Below are positions 10,030 through 19,994 of a stretch of DNA of 64,000 nucleotides, piece by piece. The DNA comes from Acinetobacter larvae. Lineage in GTDB: Bacteria; Pseudomonadota; Gammaproteobacteria; Pseudomonadales; Moraxellaceae. The notes under the pieces were generated by a model, which was not told where the DNA came from, made no database searches, and worked only from the letters and a program-made list of their open reading frames with translations. Positions within the stretch are counted from its first letter, which is position 1, and each line of letters opens with the position of its first letter. The stretch spans positions 2,356,001 through 2,420,000 of the forward strand of contig NZ_CP016895.1 of NCBI RefSeq assembly GCF_001704115.1, given 5' to 3'. A program made the translations under genes and the position numbers.

Positions 10030-10903
10030 TCAGATCGCGCCTATTGGGTGCCTATGACCAGAGGTGCTACAGCCAACATCGGTTTGGCTGAGCACCTTCT
10101 AGAAGATCACACTCAAACCTACGCACCAGCATTCCAGCACACACCGCTGAGCAAGTTATCACATTGCAATCCCGTTAGCACTTCATTTGAATACATTACA
10201 ATTTTAGCTCGGTCATCATAGCCTATTAGCGCCTTATTCCATTGACCATCAGCTCGTTTACCCTCAGCTCATTTATATTGCCAACCTATTTAGGTCTTAG
10301 CGCATTTATCCTCTTGGCTTATTTACCCTCTTAGCCATTCACTAATAATAGAATAAGCGTATCTCAGCTTCGCAGCAGTCTATTTATTGAGAAACTGATT
10401 TTTGAGAGACTTATTTGAACTCTGTATTTATTTTTGGGTACAGACTGAGCTCTTCATTTAAAAATCTAGTATTTTTTAGTGCAAGCTGTTTTCAATGCAT
10501 AATGCCTTTGACAAGCGAGAATAGGAGTCATCCGTATTATTACCCGCATTGTATATCGATTTAGATCATTTTAAATATAAATAACTCCATCATATTAATA
10601 ATTACTCAGGTGTATAAAAAATCCCGAGCAATTTACTTGGTTTAATATTTCTTCAAAAAACCTAGTGTTTTAGTCTAATTTAAAATAAATAATTTAGTTT
10701 AACTTTTAGTCAAACACATACACAACTGTTTTAGTTGGTTTAATATTACATATATTAAAATTAATATAAATCAATAATTTATATTAATATTTATTTAAGC
10801 TTGATTTATTTTTAAATTTAACACCTATTTAGTCACCAAAACCATTTTACTTTTGTCTTATTTGGTTAATAATAGAATATATATTTTTATGGGCTGGTTT
10901 ATT
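10030..10903. other. Long AT-rich leader region upstream of the cyd operon
   Basis: This 874-base stretch has no gene that I can support. The left part repeats short phrases such as TTTACCCTC and CTCATTTA. The right part is extremely AT-rich and includes the 12-bp inverted repeat ATTAATATAAAT (10760-10771) and ATTTATATTAAT (10777-10788), about 115 bases before cydP. The cyd promoter and any oxygen-responsive sites should lie here. I saw no clear FNR or ArcA consensus. Confidence 0.4.
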
Positions 10904-11095
10904 ATGAGCTTAGTGCCAAAAGATTTTAATGTAAGATTCAAACGCGAGATAATTGCCATATTAATTATTAAGGTGATTATTTTGCTTATCATCAAACATA
11001 TTTGGTTTGATGCTCCCACTATTCCTAAAGATTTTGACAATCAAGTCGCCGAGCGTATCGCTGGCAATTCTTCCTCAATTAAGGAGACACGTTGA
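10904..11095 (+). CDS. cydP: Cytochrome bd oxidase putative small subunit CydP
   Basis: A 63-residue protein with one membrane helix ([20 protein letters not shown]) after a basic N-terminal stretch [15 protein letters not shown]. This matches the CydP family found immediately upstream of cydAB. I chose the ATG at 10904 because MSLVPKDF is the natural family start; an in-frame ATG at 10889 would add five residues. Its TGA overlaps the cydA ATG (TGATG) by one base, so the two are translationally coupled. It probably helps assemble or stabilise the oxidase. Confidence 0.8.
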   Translation: MSLVPKDFNVRFKREIIAILIIKVIILLIIKHIWFDAPTIPKDFDNQVAERIAGNSSSIKETR

Positions 11096-12681
11096 TGATT
11101 TCTGAAAGCGTGGTCGATCTTTCGCGGTTTCAATTTGCAATGACCGCAATGTATCACTTTATTTTTGTACCTCTCACGCTAGGTCTTGCATTTATCCTTG
11201 CCATCATGGAAACCACCTATGTGATTTCAGGTAAGGAAATCTACAAAGACATGACCAAATTTTGGGGTAAATTATTTGGTATTAACTTTGCTCTTGGTGT
11301 GACCACCGGTTTAACCATGGAGTTCCAATTCGGAACCAACTGGGCATATTATTCACACTATGTTGGTGATATTTTTGGTGCACCACTTGCCATTGAAGGT
11401 TTAATGGCCTTCTTCTTAGAATCAACCTTTATTGGTTTATTCTTCTTTGGTTGGGATCGTCTCTCCAAAGTTCAGCACTTAGGTGTCACCTGGTTGGTTG
11501 CCATTGGTTCTAACATGTCTGCTTTGTGGATTTTGGTTGCCAACGGTTGGATGCAAAACCCGGTCGGCTCAGCATTTAACTATGAAACCATGCGTATGGA
11601 ATTGGTTGATTTCGCCGCATTGATTTTCAACCCAGTTGCACAAGTTAAATTTGTACATACCGTTTCTGCGGGTTATGTCACTGGTGCGATCTTTGTTTTA
11701 GCCATCTCAAGTTATTACCTACTCAAGAAACGTGATTTACCTTTTGCGCGTCGCTCATTCGCCATCGCTGCAATTTTTGGTTTAGCATCTACGCTATCCG
11801 TGATCTTACTGGGTGATGAATCTGGCTATGAGCTTGGTGATGTACAAAAAACCAAACTGGCTGCCATTGAAGCAGAATGGGATACTCACCCAGCGCCAGC
11901 ACCGTTTACGTTATTTGGTATTCCCAATAAAGAAACCATGACCACAGATTATGCGGTCAGAATCCCTTATGTAATGGGTCTGATTGCAACTCGCTCTACC
12001 GATAAAGAAGTCACTGGGATTAAAGACCTGATTGTGCAACATGAAGACCGTATTCGTAATGGTATGCTTGCATATGGTCAGTTGGAACAACTTCGCGCTG
12101 GCGACAAATCTCCTGAATTAAAAGCCGCTTTTGAAAGCACGCAAAAAGATTTAGGTTATGGTTTGCTATTGAAAAAATATACCAGCAATGTGGTTGATGC
12201 GACGGATGAACAAATCAAATCTGCTGCCAAAGATACTATTCCACACGTACCTAGCTTATTCTGGGCATTCCGCGCCATGGTTGCGTCTGGTTTCCTCATG
12301 TTATTGCTCTTTATTCTAGCTACCTTTGCGGTCGCCAAACGCAATGCAGAGAACAAACCTTGGTTATTAAAATTTGGTTTATTTGCCCTTCCTTTACCAT
12401 GGGTTGCAGCACAAACCGGTTGGTATGTTGCCGAAGTGGGTCGTCAACCATGGACCATTGGTGAAGTTCTACCGACACACTTGTCAACGTCTACCCTAAG
12501 TACGGGCGACATCATGGGCTCTATCGGTGCATTAGCTGCGTTCTACACCATTTTGTTGGTGATCGAAATGTACCTCATGATCAAATTCTCACGCTTAGGT
12601 CCAAGTTCTCTACATACGGGTAAGTATCATTTTGAGAAACTCGAAGCGCAACAAAAAGCAAATGAAGGAGCTCAGTCATGA
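11095..12681 (+). CDS. cydA: Cytochrome bd ubiquinol oxidase subunit I
   Basis: CydA binds the haems b558, b595 and d and holds the quinol-oxidising Q loop of the high-affinity terminal oxidase in the inner membrane. The 528-residue protein has the expected multiple membrane spans and the conserved N terminus [23 protein letters not shown], which contains an axial histidine. [13 protein letters not shown] is also a CydA signature. The true start is the ATG at 11095, with AAGGAG eight bases before it; a TTG one codon earlier is not needed. The gene is coupled to cydP upstream and cydB downstream. Confidence 0.97.
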   Translation: MISESVVDLSRFQFAMTAMYHFIFVPLTLGLAFILAIMETTYVISGKEIYKDMTKFWGKLFGINFALGVTTGLTMEFQFGTNWAYYSHYVGDIFGAPLAIEGLMAFFLESTFIGLFFFGWDRLSKVQHLGVTWLVAIGSNMSALWILVANGWMQNPVGSAFNYETMRMELVDFAALIFNPVAQVKFVHTVSAGYVTGAIFVLAISSYYLLKKRDLPFARRSFAIAAIFGLASTLSVILLGDESGYELGDVQKTKLAAIEAEWDTHPAPAPFTLFGIPNKETMTTDYAVRIPYVMGLIATRSTDKEVTGIKDLIVQHEDRIRNGMLAYGQLEQLRAGDKSPELKAAFESTQKDLGYGLLLKKYTSNVVDATDEQIKSAAKDTIPHVPSLFWAFRAMVASGFLMLLLFILATFAVAKRNAENKPWLLKFGLFALPLPWVAAQTGWYVAEVGRQPWTIGEVLPTHLSTSTLSTGDIMGSIGALAAFYTILLVIEMYLMIKFSRLGPSSLHTGKYHFEKLEAQQKANEGAQS

Positions 12682-13823
12682 TTGAATATGAACTGCTGAA
12701 GATCATTTGGTGGGTTTTGGTTGGTGTGTTATTGATCGGCTTTTCCCTCACCGATGGCTTTGATATGGGCTCCATGGCACTTATGCCTTTTGTTGGTAAA
12801 ACCGATAGCGAACGCCGTGCAGCCATCAATACCATTGCACCACACTGGGATGGTAACCAAGTTTGGTTTATTACCGCTGGTGGTGCTTTATTTGCAGCAT
12901 GGCCTATGGTGTATGCGACTGCCTTTTCCGGTATGTATTGGGCCTTGTTACTGGTCTTGTTTGCCCTGTTCCTCAGACCTGTAGGCTTTGACTATCGTTC
13001 TAAGCTGGAAAATACCAAATGGCGTAATGCTTGGGATTGGGGTTTATGTGTCGGTGGTGCGGTACCTGCGCTGGTGTTCGGGGTTGCTTTTGGGAATATG
13101 TTCTTAGGCGTACCGTTTGAACTTGATAACACCCTACGTTCAACTTACAGCGGTAGCTTCTTTGCACTGCTCAACCCATTTGCATTGGTCTGTGGTATTG
13201 TCAGTTTAGCCATGCTGTGTGCCCACGGTGGTGCTTGGTTAATGCTTCGTACAGATCACGATCTACGTAAACGTTCTGCAAAAGCAACGCAAATCATGGG
13301 TATTGTTTATCTAGCCTGCTTCTTGATTGCTGGTGCTTGGTTATACTTCGGTGGCATCCAAGGCTATAGTCTGGTCACACCTTATGACATCGGCGGCATT
13401 GCCAACCCATTGGCGAAAGACGTTTTGGTCAATAACAACCCAGGTTGGATGAACAACTACACTTTATATCCGATTACCATGCTTGCACCGATTGTTGCGA
13501 TTTTGGGTGCATTGATTACCATTGCAGCAGCATCTGGCAATAAAGCTGGACTCAGTTTTACAGGAACCACCTTAATGGTTACGGGTACAATTTTAACTGC
13601 GGGCTTTGCCTTGTTCCCATTCCTGATGCCTTCAAGCATTGACCCGATATCAAGCTTGACCATGTGGGATGCGGTATCCAGTAAAAATACCTTAACCGTG
13701 ATGACTGTAGCTGCATGTATTTTTGTACCACTTATTTTGTGCTACACCACTTGGTGTTACTACAAAATGTGGGGGGTAGTGACCAAGAAACATATCGAAG
13801 ACAACTCACACAGTCTGTATTAA
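12678..13823 (+). CDS. cydB: Cytochrome bd ubiquinol oxidase subunit II
   Basis: CydB pairs with CydA to form the bd oxidase core. The 381-residue length is normal. The start [20 protein letters not shown] followed by SLTDGFDMG is the family hallmark, as is [21 protein letters not shown] near residue 55. Eight or so hydrophobic spans can be counted. Its ATG overlaps the cydA stop as ATGA, which indicates translational coupling. cydX follows 22 bases after the stop. Confidence 0.97.
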   Translation: MIEYELLKIIWWVLVGVLLIGFSLTDGFDMGSMALMPFVGKTDSERRAAINTIAPHWDGNQVWFITAGGALFAAWPMVYATAFSGMYWALLLVLFALFLRPVGFDYRSKLENTKWRNAWDWGLCVGGAVPALVFGVAFGNMFLGVPFELDNTLRSTYSGSFFALLNPFALVCGIVSLAMLCAHGGAWLMLRTDHDLRKRSAKATQIMGIVYLACFLIAGAWLYFGGIQGYSLVTPYDIGGIANPLAKDVLVNNNPGWMNNYTLYPITMLAPIVAILGALITIAAASGNKAGLSFTGTTLMVTGTILTAGFALFPFLMPSSIDPISSLTMWDAVSSKNTLTVMTVAACIFVPLILCYTTWCYYKMWGVVTKKHIEDNSHSLY

Positions 13824-13845
13824 GATCGGGTGAAGGAGAAATTAA

Positions 13846-13947
13846 ATGTGGTATTTTGCCTGGATTTTGGGTGTACTCATGGCCTGCTTCGCGGGTGTAC
13901 TGAGCGCACTCTATATTGAACATCATCAAAATTTAGATGAGGAATAA
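13846..13947 (+). CDS. cydX: Cytochrome bd oxidase small subunit CydX
   Basis: A 33-codon gene: MWYFAWILGVLMACFAGV is the CydX signature (WYFxWxLG...), followed by a second half ending in acidic residues (LDEE). CydX is a single-span subunit needed for a stable, active bd oxidase. GAAGGAGA lies just upstream of the ATG. It sits between cydB and ybgE, its standard place. Confidence 0.93.
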   Translation: MWYFAWILGVLMACFAGVLSALYIEHHQNLDEE

Positions 13948-13950
13948 GCA

Positions 13951-14244
13951 ATGAGTGAAGCAATTCCAACACAAAGTGAAAAGCCCCAGAAATGGGTAAT
14001 GGCCATATCGTTTTTGTTGGCATTGCCCCTCGCAAGTGTGTTACTACTGCATCCAAGCGCCATGTTAGATGCCAATGGACATTACAATCATAGTAGCCTA
14101 ATGCTGATTATGATTGGGATCTCTGGTGGCTTCGTTTATGGTGTTGGCTTTGTACCACGCTTTTGGCTTTGGAAATATCTATTCCACCCTGTTTTGGCTT
14201 GGCCATTGATGTTATGGGGTTATTACACTTGGTTTGTTGCCTAG
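13951..14244 (+). CDS. ybgE: Cyd operon protein YbgE
   Basis: A 97-residue membrane protein with three hydrophobic spans, including GISGGFVYGVGFVPRFWLWK and HPVLAWPLMLWGYY, typical of the YbgE family encoded at the end of cyd operons. It begins three bases after cydX ends, in the same operon. Its role in oxidase function is not well defined. A strong terminator begins 40 bases after the stop. Confidence 0.88.
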   Translation: MSEAIPTQSEKPQKWVMAISFLLALPLASVLLLHPSAMLDANGHYNHSSLMLIMIGISGGFVYGVGFVPRFWLWKYLFHPVLAWPLMLWGYYTWFVA

Positions 14245-14283
14245 ACTAGCGTTGTGGATGACATCACCGGAGCAGATTGCGCC

Positions 14284-14325
14284 AAAGTGGCTGTCTTTTA
14301 AGACAGCCGCTTTGTTTTTGTTTCT
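14284..14325 (+). terminator. Rho-independent terminator of the cyd operon
   Basis: GGCTGTCTT (14289-14297) and AAGACAGCC (14300-14308) form a nine-pair stem with a TT loop. It is extended by AAAG/CTTT on the flanks and followed by a T-rich run (TTTGTTTTTGTTT). This is a strong intrinsic terminator for cydP-cydABX-ybgE. Confidence 0.92.
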
Positions 14326-14421
14326 GCTTTTGTTTCTGCTTTTGTTTCTGCTTTTGTTTCTGCTTTTGTTTCTGCTTTTGTTTCTGCTTTTGTTTCTGCT
14401 TTTGTTTCTGCTTTTGTTTCT
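14326..14421. repeat. 12-bp tandem repeat, 8 perfect copies
   Basis: GCTTTTGTTTCT is repeated eight times without a mismatch, directly after the cyd terminator, with a degenerate copy before it. A 12-base unit keeps reading frames open, so both strands show artificial repeat ORFs (ETKA on the minus strand, FLLL on the plus strand). It probably arose by slippage from the terminator's T-rich tail and should vary in copy number between isolates. The rest of the 353-base gap (14422-14597) shows nothing recognisable. Confidence 0.92.
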
Positions 14422-14597
14422 AATACTGCCCTAAAATCAGTTAATGCCTCGATGATTTCGCCCAACAAGAGCCATATCATTTCATTGCGGTATAGCTACA
14501 TGCTAGAAAGCGTATGCTGTTGGATGATAAAAGCCTGATTATTTATCACTTAAGTTTGTCACTTAAGTTTGCCCCTGAAGCACAATTGATCTAGCGG

Positions 14598-15365
14598 TTA
14601 TTTTACGATACCGGTATAAACAAATGCCTTTTTATCTAAACGATAACGTAGATATTTATTTTGAGGGATATTGTTTTGATCCAGCAAAAGTACATCTACC
14701 GTCGTTGCGTTCAGTCGAAAATAATCTGCTTCGTGCTCAAAACTATCTATTTTACTGCAATCATACTCAAGCGTAATTTCATGATTGCTTTTGTTCTTTG
14801 CTTGAAAAACATAAGACTTCAATAATTGCTGTGGCCCCAATTGCACCGCCCTTAAAGCATGTATGCCATTACAATTACTGCCCTTATAATAACTGGCTAC
14901 CAAATATACAGGCTGTTTCTGAATATTCACTTGCTTTACTTCATAAATATGAGAACCTGCGGTGAATTGATCAAATTTTAAAATTTTATTTGTTGAGTTG
15001 TTGGCTGCATCATTTTTCGTTACATAGTACTGCACGTAATTATCTGACTCAGCCATCGTGCCACCATGCCCCACATCAAAAGTATAGAATTTTAATTTTT
15101 TATCTGGAGAATAGTGAATTTGCAAAAAACCAGCTTTTTGCAAGTCGGGGAAATCATAGTGAAAACTATCTGGGTCTTGTGCAATTGCCTTCAGCATTGA
15201 AGTCGCAATATCTTGATTGACATCATAGAAATCATCATCCTGATATTTGCTTAATTGCTGCATTTCCCAAGCCTTCAAGGCCCCAATATCTGCATAGAGT
15301 AGGCTCGGAAGTATCGCCAATACAACACTGACAGCCAATACTTTAGGACGCATTTGATGGTTCAT
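14598..15365 (-). CDS. Hypothetical secreted protein, 255 residues
   Basis: A protein I do not recognise. The N terminus is a classical signal peptide (basic MNHQMRPK, hydrophobic VLAVSVVLAILPSLLYA, then DIG), so it is probably periplasmic. The body is beta-rich looking, with YVASYYKGSNCNGIHALRAVQLG and two cysteines that could form a disulfide (SNCNG and EYDCSK). It stands alone, converging with the cyd operon. No enzymatic motif is visible. Confidence 0.75.
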   Translation of the reverse strand: MNHQMRPKVLAVSVVLAILPSLLYADIGALKAWEMQQLSKYQDDDFYDVNQDIATSMLKAIAQDPDSFHYDFPDLQKAGFLQIHYSPDKKLKFYTFDVGHGGTMAESDNYVQYYVTKNDAANNSTNKILKFDQFTAGSHIYEVKQVNIQKQPVYLVASYYKGSNCNGIHALRAVQLGPQQLLKSYVFQAKNKSNHEITLEYDCSKIDSFEHEADYFRLNATTVDVLLLDQNNIPQNKYLRYRLDKKAFVYTGIVK

Positions 15366-15650
15366 CTGTATTTCCTTTCTTGCATTTCCTTTAATTTAAC
15401 GCTGTAATTTAACTTGCATGTCTGTTAACGCTGCATTTCCGTTAACGCAGCCTTTTATTTATCCAAATAACCATCACTTTATACGCGTTATACGTGCATT
15501 GTTTCAGAGCACATCGCTAGAAACCGAATAGAGCAGTGAAACTTTATATTTGATTGGCTCAAATAGCAAATGCAAGACTGATTATCTACAGGCAATACCA
15601 CGGTATTATCTAAAATAAATACCATAATGCTCCATCAGCAGATTCGTTGC

Positions 15651-16244
15651 TCAATTTTGCGTATTCAATAAAAATAATCCAGCCCCCAGCGCCAATGTGG
15701 TGGATAAATAACCGGGTGTGGTGCGTAATAATGCTAAGAAGCTTTTAACCTCTTGGGCATGTGAAATAACATTATCCACAATTAAAACCCCACCCTGTGG
15801 TCGAATAAGCGCCTGCAAATGCGGCCAGTATTCTAAATAAGCATCACGTTCTGCATCTAGCAAGATCAAATCATAAGGTGCTTGGGCTTGGGCAATAAAA
15901 TCTTTGGCATCGCCAGTCCAAAATTCAATATACTCAGTTAAACCAAAACGTTCTGCATGTTGTTTGGCCTGTGCTGTTCGTTTAGGATCAATTTCTAAAC
16001 TACTAATATGACCTTGATGCATTGCTGCTGCCTTTGCCATCCAAAGCGTAGAATATCCTGTTGAGGTTCCTATCTCTAAAATTCGTTTCGACTGCTGAAT
16101 CTGAATCAACATGGCAATAAACTGAGCTGATTCTGGTTCAATATTTCGATAACGCTTTAAACGCTCTGTTTGCTGAGCATCATGCGCTGCAAAACTACGA
16201 TATAACTGCTGAACATTGGTAATAAATTCTTGATCAAGACTCAT
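15651..16244 (-). CDS. SAM-dependent O-methyltransferase (family 3)
   Basis: A 197-residue class I methyltransferase of the catechol/caffeoyl-CoA O-methyltransferase-like family 3. The SAM site is ILEIGTSTGYSTLWMA, then ISSLEIDPKR, GDAKDF and the metal-site region DLILLDAERDAYLEYWP, followed by LIVDNVI. The length fits bacterial members, which are shorter than plant ones. The substrate cannot be inferred; no biosynthetic genes adjoin it. Confidence 0.88.
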   Translation of the reverse strand: MSLDQEFITNVQQLYRSFAAHDAQQTERLKRYRNIEPESAQFIAMLIQIQQSKRILEIGTSTGYSTLWMAKAAAMHQGHISSLEIDPKRTAQAKQHAERFGLTEYIEFWTGDAKDFIAQAQAPYDLILLDAERDAYLEYWPHLQALIRPQGGVLIVDNVISHAQEVKSFLALLRTTPGYLSTTLALGAGLFLLNTQN

Positions 16245-16573
16245 CGCCTTTACCCTCTAAGCAATATGGCGCAATAACAACATAGGTTAAGTATATCTAT
16301 ATTGAATAACATCCAGATGACATTCATATATTATCTGCATAGCACTTCTACTACGGTGTCATCGGGGTTTCTATTATACCAGCAGATGCATGTAGAGCTG
16401 CATCTGCATGCGCCCTAGATCATGATATTCTTATACTTAAGTACTTAAGCCTTTAAAGCTGTCCTACCTCATGTTTGCATTCGCCTCATTATTTTTCATG
16501 CAGCACGGCTATATTTTTACATTTGGCACTCAAATAAAGTCCATCAGATCATCACGACAATTAGACCGTGCTT
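16245..16573. other. Intergenic region with one 9-bp inverted repeat
   Basis: This 329-base gap holds GCAGATGCA (16382-16390) with TGCATCTGC (16399-16407), a possible hairpin between two minus-strand genes. Nothing else was recognised. Confidence 0.35.
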
Positions 16574-16795
16574 TTATTGTACTGCTTGGTATAATTTAAA
16601 ACGTGGTTGCTGTTGACCATTGGGCATATTAATCATTTCCTGAAACATCGATAATGGTCGTGCCCAAATTGAATAATCCCCATACATACACTGATATATC
16701 ACCAATAGTTCTTCAGTTTCACTATGTTTGGCTGTATATAAAACTTGGTATAAAGGTCCTTTATAATGTTGGTAAATTCCCCGTTGTATTGACAT
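16574..16795 (-). CDS. DUF1653 domain protein
   Basis: A 73-residue protein with the DUF1653 pattern: GIYQHYKGPLYQVLYTAKHSETEELLVIYQ, then YGDYSIWARPLSMFQE and a C-terminal PRFKLY. This small beta-rich family is widespread and of unknown function. The domain fills the whole protein. It lies alone upstream of and divergent from ahpF. Confidence 0.85.
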   Translation of the reverse strand: MSIQRGIYQHYKGPLYQVLYTAKHSETEELLVIYQCMYGDYSIWARPLSMFQEMINMPNGQQQPRFKLYQAVQ

Positions 16796-17072
16796 ATAGC
16801 ACTCCTAAGCAATGGTCACCCTTATTATAGTCAACTATTGTCGCTGATTGAGGTTCATCCTATAAATATATTCTTAAACGTCACCCAATAGCAGCAGTTT
16901 CCAGCAAAACATCGATGGGCATCAACACTGCTTGGAATGTGCTGTACATATTAAAATTCGGTTAATATCCAAAAATCCGATTGTTTTAATAAAAACTAAC
17001 TGTTTTACCAATCTGTATAAAATGCCTATCATTGCCTTAAGTTAATAATTCAACTCATTGGAGAGGATGATT

Positions 17073-18641
17073 ATGTTAGACCAAAACATCAAAGCACAAC
17101 TCAAAACTTACTTAGAACGTTTAGAAAGCCCAATCGAATTGATTGCTAGCTTGGATGACTCGCAAAAATCTGATCAAATCAAAGAGCTAGTCACCGAAAT
17201 TGCTGAGTTATCTGATTTGGTAACGGCACGCTTTGATGGACAAAACAGTCGTCGTCCAAGTTTTGGGATTGCCAAAGCTGGTGAAGCCGCTCGGGTATTC
17301 TTTGCTGGGCTTCCTATGGGACATGAGTTCACCTCATTGATCTTGGCACTATTACAAGTATCGGGTTATGCACCGAAAATTTCTGATGAAGTATTACAAC
17401 AAATTAAAGATTTAAATATCTCACAGAACTTTGAAGTCTTTGTATCGTTAAGCTGTCATAACTGCCCTGATGTGGTACAAGCCTTGAACCTGATTGCCAT
17501 TTATAATCCAGGTAGTAGCGCTACCATGATTGATGGTGCATTCTTCCAAGATGAAGTAGAACAACGCAAAATCATGGCTGTGCCAATGTTATTCCAAGAG
17601 GGTGAACACATTGGTCAAGGTCGTATGACTTTAGAAGAAATCATTGCTAAATTGGATACGGGTGCGGCTGCAAAAGATGCTGCTCGTCTCAATGCCAAAC
17701 AAGCATTTGATGTCTTAGTGGTCGGCGGTGGACCTGCGGGTGCAACTGCTGCAATGTATGCGGCACGTAAAGGAATTCGTACAGGTATCGTGGCTGAACG
17801 TTTTGGTGGGCAAGTCATGGACACCATGGACATTGAGAACTTTATTTCTGTACTCAAAACTCAAGGTCCAACTTTTGGTAGCAGTATGGAACAACATGTT
17901 CGCCACTATGAAGTTGACATCATGAACTTACAAAAAGTGCAAACCATTACTGGTGCAGATCAATCTGCTTCAGGCTTGGTTGAACTTGAATTGGAAAATG
18001 GTGCAAAACTGAGCTCTAAAACAGTCATCTTATCAACTGGCGCACGCTGGAGAGAGATGAACATTCCGGGTGAGCAAGAATATCGTACCCGTGGCGTTGC
18101 ATATTGCCCACACTGTGATGGTCCGTTATTTAAAGGTAAAAAAGTTGCCGTTGTCGGTGGTGGTAACTCTGGTGTCGAAGCGGCTATTGATCTTGCAGGA
18201 ATTGTAGAACATGTAACTTTGGTCGAGTTTGGTGATGAACTGCGTGCTGACCAAGTATTACAAAACAAATTGCGTAGCTTACCCAATGTCAGCATTATCG
18301 TCAGTGCGCTGTCAACTGAAGTCTTGGGCGATGGCAGCCAAGTCACTGGTTTAAAATACCAAGATCGCAAAACACAGCAAGAGCATACACTTGAGCTAGC
18401 TGGGATCTTTGTACAAATTGGTTTATTGCCCAATACCGAATTTTTGCAAGGGCAAGTTGAATTGAGCAATCGTGGTGAAATTGTGGTGAATGATCGCAAT
18501 GAAACCAATATAAAAGGTGTGTTTGCTGCAGGTGACTGTACAACTGTTCCGTATAAACAAATCATCATTGCCGCTGGTGAAGGTGCCAAAGCATCACTTT
18601 CTGCATTTGATTATATTATTCGTTCAGGTCACCAAGACTAA
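17073..18641 (+). CDS. ahpF: Alkyl hydroperoxide reductase subunit F
   Basis: AhpF is an NADH-dependent flavoprotein that re-reduces the peroxiredoxin AhpC. The 522-residue length matches family members. The N-terminal double-thioredoxin domain holds CHNC (Cys128/131), and the thioredoxin-reductase-like part holds an FAD-binding [16 protein letters not shown] stretch, the second redox pair CPHC (Cys345/348) and [12 protein letters not shown] for NADH. The start at 17073 is chosen over 17058 because GGAGAGG ends six bases upstream of it. No ahpC is adjacent, so its partner must be elsewhere. An intrinsic terminator follows. Confidence 0.96.
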   Translation: MLDQNIKAQLKTYLERLESPIELIASLDDSQKSDQIKELVTEIAELSDLVTARFDGQNSRRPSFGIAKAGEAARVFFAGLPMGHEFTSLILALLQVSGYAPKISDEVLQQIKDLNISQNFEVFVSLSCHNCPDVVQALNLIAIYNPGSSATMIDGAFFQDEVEQRKIMAVPMLFQEGEHIGQGRMTLEEIIAKLDTGAAAKDAARLNAKQAFDVLVVGGGPAGATAAMYAARKGIRTGIVAERFGGQVMDTMDIENFISVLKTQGPTFGSSMEQHVRHYEVDIMNLQKVQTITGADQSASGLVELELENGAKLSSKTVILSTGARWREMNIPGEQEYRTRGVAYCPHCDGPLFKGKKVAVVGGGNSGVEAAIDLAGIVEHVTLVEFGDELRADQVLQNKLRSLPNVSIIVSALSTEVLGDGSQVTGLKYQDRKTQQEHTLELAGIFVQIGLLPNTEFLQGQVELSNRGEIVVNDRNETNIKGVFAAGDCTTVPYKQIIIAAGEGAKASLSAFDYIIRSGHQD

Positions 18642-18711
18642 ATGCCCCATACACTAGCGATCAACAGCTTAGTTTAAACACCTTGCTACGATATTTACTG
18701 CTGTTCCTCAG

Positions 18712-18742
18712 CCAGCTGTTCTCATGAACAGCTGGTTTTTTT
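18712..18742 (+). terminator. Rho-independent terminator of ahpF
   Basis: CCAGCTGTT (18712-18720) pairs with AACAGCTGG (18727-18735) around a six-base loop, followed by seven T residues. Confidence 0.93.
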
Positions 18743-18786
18743 AACATGATGATATTGCGCAATATAAAAGCGTGCTTGAATAATTT

Positions 18787-19941
18787 CTAAACCGGTGCCA
18801 AATAGGCACTCACTAAAGTTTTCCAACACTGCGCACCAATTAAAATATTGTCATCATTAAAATCATAGCGGGCATTATGGATTGAACACCCATGATGTTC
18901 TCCCTCACCATTGCCTAAGAAAAAATAACAACCAGGTAATTCTTGCAGCATCCAAGCAAAATCTTCGGAGCCCATTAATTTTTTATACTGTCGTTTTACG
19001 TCTACCCCAGCACCTTGCTGTAAATGCTCAGCCAAGAATTGGCTTTCTGCGGCACTATTTACCGTTGCAGGGACCAAGTTGTTTTGGGTCATACTTATTT
19101 TAACTGCGTAGCTGATTTCTATTCCGGCTATAATTTGCTGCAAACGCGTATTTATTTTTTGTAATACCGCCTCTTGATTGGTACGAATACTAATTTGTAG
19201 CTCAATATCATGCGGAATAATATTATATACCGTACCACAATGGATCGAACCGATACTGATTGCCGCATCGTCATCCACCGCCAAATTACGTGATTTAATG
19301 GTTTGTAAAGCGTCAATCAAAGCAGATAAAGCCATAATGGGATCTTGGGTCAGTTCAGGCATCGCACCATGCCCACCCACCCCGCGGATCCGACAAACAA
19401 CGTGTTGTGATGCAGCCATCACAGCACCCTCTTGCACGACGACTGTTCCCAAGGCAATGCCAGGCATATTATGTAATGCAAAAACCGCGTCACATGGAAA
19501 ACGCTCAAATAAACCATCTTCTAGCATTTTTTTTGCCCCAGTTAAGGTTTCTTCGGCTGGCTGAAAAATTAAATTTAACGTCCCTTCCCAATCCTCTTGT
19601 GCGGCAATCCATTCTGCTGCTGCCAATAAAATTGCAGTATGACCATCATGACCACACGCATGCATACGTCCTTTATGACGACTGCTATAGGGCAAATTAT
19701 TTTGTTCTTCAATCGGTAACGCATCCATATCGGCACGGATTCCCAAACGTTTCGGCGATTGCCCACGTTGCATCACGGCGACGACCCCTTGACCTCCCAC
19801 ATAGCGATGTACTTGATACCCTAGATCATCCAAAGTATCTGCGATTAATGTTGCGGTATTTTCAGTTTGCTCACCCAATTCTGGATACTGATGTAAATGG
19901 TGACGAATCTCGATAAATTTTTGTAAAAATTGGCTATTCAT
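18787..19941 (-). CDS. M20-family amidohydrolase (hippurate hydrolase-like)
   Basis: A 384-residue M20D metallopeptidase/amidohydrolase. It has IRHHLHQYPELGEQT near the start, GIRADMDALPIEEQNNLPY, the metal-binding HACGHDGHTAILL, and FQPAEETLTGAKKML with the general-base glutamate pair. Family members release amino acids from N-acyl conjugates (hippurate, N-acetyl amino acids, indole-acetyl conjugates). The MHS transporter gene directly upstream on the same strand is 53 bases away and probably co-transcribed, suggesting uptake and hydrolysis of one substrate. The substrate is not identifiable. Confidence 0.9.
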   Translation of the reverse strand: MNSQFLQKFIEIRHHLHQYPELGEQTENTATLIADTLDDLGYQVHRYVGGQGVVAVMQRGQSPKRLGIRADMDALPIEEQNNLPYSSRHKGRMHACGHDGHTAILLAAAEWIAAQEDWEGTLNLIFQPAEETLTGAKKMLEDGLFERFPCDAVFALHNMPGIALGTVVVQEGAVMAASQHVVCRIRGVGGHGAMPELTQDPIMALSALIDALQTIKSRNLAVDDDAAISIGSIHCGTVYNIIPHDIELQISIRTNQEAVLQKINTRLQQIIAGIEISYAVKISMTQNNLVPATVNSAAESQFLAEHLQQGAGVDVKRQYKKLMGSEDFAWMLQELPGCYFFLGNGEGEHHGCSIHNARYDFNDDNILIGAQCWKTLVSAYLAPV

Positions 19942-19994
19942 AGCGACTTCCTTTTAGGTCTTTGTCGTGCTGGACGTGACGGTGATCTTTAGGT

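Noticed and set aside
14298-14480. A 60-codon minus-strand frame ending in ETKA repeats, and a 66-codon plus-strand frame of FLLL repeats.
   Set aside because: Both are products of the 12-bp array; the minus frame runs backwards through the cyd terminator and neither has a ribosome-binding site.
17960-18589. A 209-codon frame antisense to ahpF.
   Set aside because: It lies wholly within a firmly identified gene, and its Ser/Thr/Pro-rich composition is typical of an antisense shadow.
19407-19916. A 169-codon frame antisense to the M20 amidohydrolase.
   Set aside because: It is a shadow of a certain gene, without family resemblance or its own start signals.
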